A stretch of DNA of 64,000 bases from contig NZ_JAJQXX010000006.1 in assembly GCF_028767025.1 (NCBI RefSeq), positions 62,001 through 126,000 of the forward strand. Direction: 5' to 3'. Positions 63,567-64,000 of this stretch are shown here, piece after piece. The notes beneath the pieces are model-generated. The model searched no databases and had not been told where the DNA came from. It saw only the letters and a list, made by a program, of their open reading frames with translations. Both the position numbers and the translations under genes were made by a program. How positions within the stretch are numbered: the first letter of the stretch is position 1; every line of letters starts with the position of its first letter. This stretch comes from Blautia sp. XA-2221 (GTDB lineage: Bacteria > Bacillota > Clostridia > Lachnospirales > Lachnospiraceae).

Positions 63567-63592
63567 GAGAGAGTATACATCTCTCTCTTTTT
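63567..63592 (+). terminator. Terminator after the flavoprotein pair
   Basis: GAGAGAG pairs with CTCTCTC (7 bp) and is followed by TTTTT. Confidence 0.8.
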
Positions 63593-63651
63593 ATGCTAAA
63601 ATAAAGTTTGATTCTTTCCTGGCCTTGCACAGAGAACCGCAGGTAAACCAT

Positions 63652-64000
63652 ATGAAACAGACCATGAAGGATCTGCCGGAGACCGAAAGACCCTATGAGA
63701 AATGTATCCGTAAAGGAGAGGAAGCGTTAAGTGACAGTGAGCTCCTTGCTGTAATTCTCCGCTGCGGCACAAGAGGGTGCAGTTCGCTTTCTCTGGCCAA
63801 TAACATACTGAAGCATATGCAGGAATCGTCCTATCCCGGACTGCCGGGACTTATTCACAGTTCTCTCGCGGATCTTGAAAGGATCCACGGGGTGGGAAAG
63901 GTGAAAGCTGTTCAGCTGAAATGCATCGGAGAGTTGTCCAAACGCATTTCCATGGCAGCGGCAAAGCCGTCTTTAAGTTTTCATCATCCGGATTCTATTG
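63652..64000 (+). CDS. radC: RadC-family (JAMM/MPN+) protein, N-terminal part, cut by window edge
   Basis: The frame runs off the right edge. The visible 116 residues begin KQTMKDLPETERPYEKCIRK and continue GEEALSDSELLAVILRCGT, the RadC N-terminal signature. A helix-hairpin-helix follows (LERIHGVGKVKAVQLKCIGE). The JAMM metal-binding domain would lie outside. The family name reflects an old repair phenotype, and the real activity is unclear. The start may be ATG 63652 or ATG 63664; neither has a strong ribosome site (GCAGGTAA lies 8 bases before the first). Confidence 0.9.
   Translation, partial: MKQTMKDLPETERPYEKCIRKGEEALSDSELLAVILRCGTRGCSSLSLANNILKHMQESSYPGLPGLIHSSLADLERIHGVGKVKAVQLKCIGELSKRISMAAAKPSLSFHHPDSI

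Noticed and set aside
1-64000. tRNA, rRNA, CRISPR arrays, insertion sequences, T-box or known riboswitches
   Set aside because: I looked for T-loop, T-box and regular-repeat patterns and for transposase motifs and saw none. A covariance-model scan would be needed to exclude small RNAs.

Overview
The window is a chromosomal segment of a spore-forming, anaerobic Firmicute, most likely a Lachnospiraceae member (Blautia/Mediterraneibacter-like). The reasons are the ATGA-overlapping gene strings with strong AGGAGG ribosome binding sites, many GTG/TTG starts, a Rex redox regulator, sporulation genes (yqfC, yqfD, a SpoIIIE/FtsK translocase, a TepA-like protease), flavin-based electron-bifurcation subunits, and a GPH symporter with a GH2 glycosidase. 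Genus is inference; no rRNA or tRNA gene is visible. Nearly every gene is on the + strand. The clear exceptions are an ABC-F ATPase and one small membrane protein.

Layout. 0-5.5 kb: end of an ACT-domain threonine ammonia-lyase, a small membrane protein on the - strand, a signal-less subtilase, isocitrate dehydrogenase and the ABC-F ATPase. 5.6-11.9 kb: rex, nnr, alr, a MazF-type toxin without antitoxin, a CNNM/CorC membrane protein and a YebC-family regulator. 11.9-13.05 kb: an AT-rich islet with an orphan SUKH-3 immunity gene flanked by gene debris. 13.05-24.8 kb: TepA-like protease, a three-gene NuoE/NuoF/GltD-NuoG operon, uppP, ftsK/spoIIIE, a Dabb protein and rlmH. 24.8-31.9 kb: cupin, DUF2284, yqfC-yqfD-phoH-ybeY, then proB-DUF896-formyl-THF cyclo-ligase-proA. 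31.9-35.4 kb: a modular surface protein and an M14-fold protein without zinc ligands. 35.5-40.6 kb: miaB, a MATE transporter and an AT-rich islet of unknown membrane and NTF2-like proteins. 40.7-45.2 kb: three metallopeptidases (M20, M28, M24B). 45.4-53.1 kb: AraC regulator, GPH symporter, GH2 glycosidase, amidohydrolase and EamA transporter. 53.4-64 kb: mutS-mutL-miaA, a YnbB-type PLP enzyme, two flavoproteins and the start of radC.

The most notable system is the operon at 14.1-19.9 kb. It has NuoE-like and NuoF-like subunits plus a 1,166-residue protein. That protein fuses a [2Fe-2S] domain, a GltD/NfnB-type FAD/NADPH module, ferredoxin clusters and a formate-dehydrogenase/NuoG-like domain that lacks the catalytic Cys/Sec. 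No hydrogenase H-cluster subunit is present. The layout fits a Stn/Bfu-type electron-bifurcating NADPH:NAD+/ferredoxin transhydrogenase. A near-consensus Rex site lies just upstream of its promoter, and rex itself is 8 kb away, so the operon may be controlled by the NADH/NAD+ ratio.

Other coherent sets are ms2i6A37 tRNA modification (miaA, miaB), mismatch repair (mutS and an endonuclease-type mutL), proline synthesis (proB, proA), cell-wall precursor supply (alr, uppP) and a glycoside-uptake locus (AraC, GPH symporter, GH2). Accessory signatures of decay or exchange are the SUKH-3 islet, the lipoprotein-like remnant near 39.5 kb, and an AT-rich repeat module inside the surface protein.
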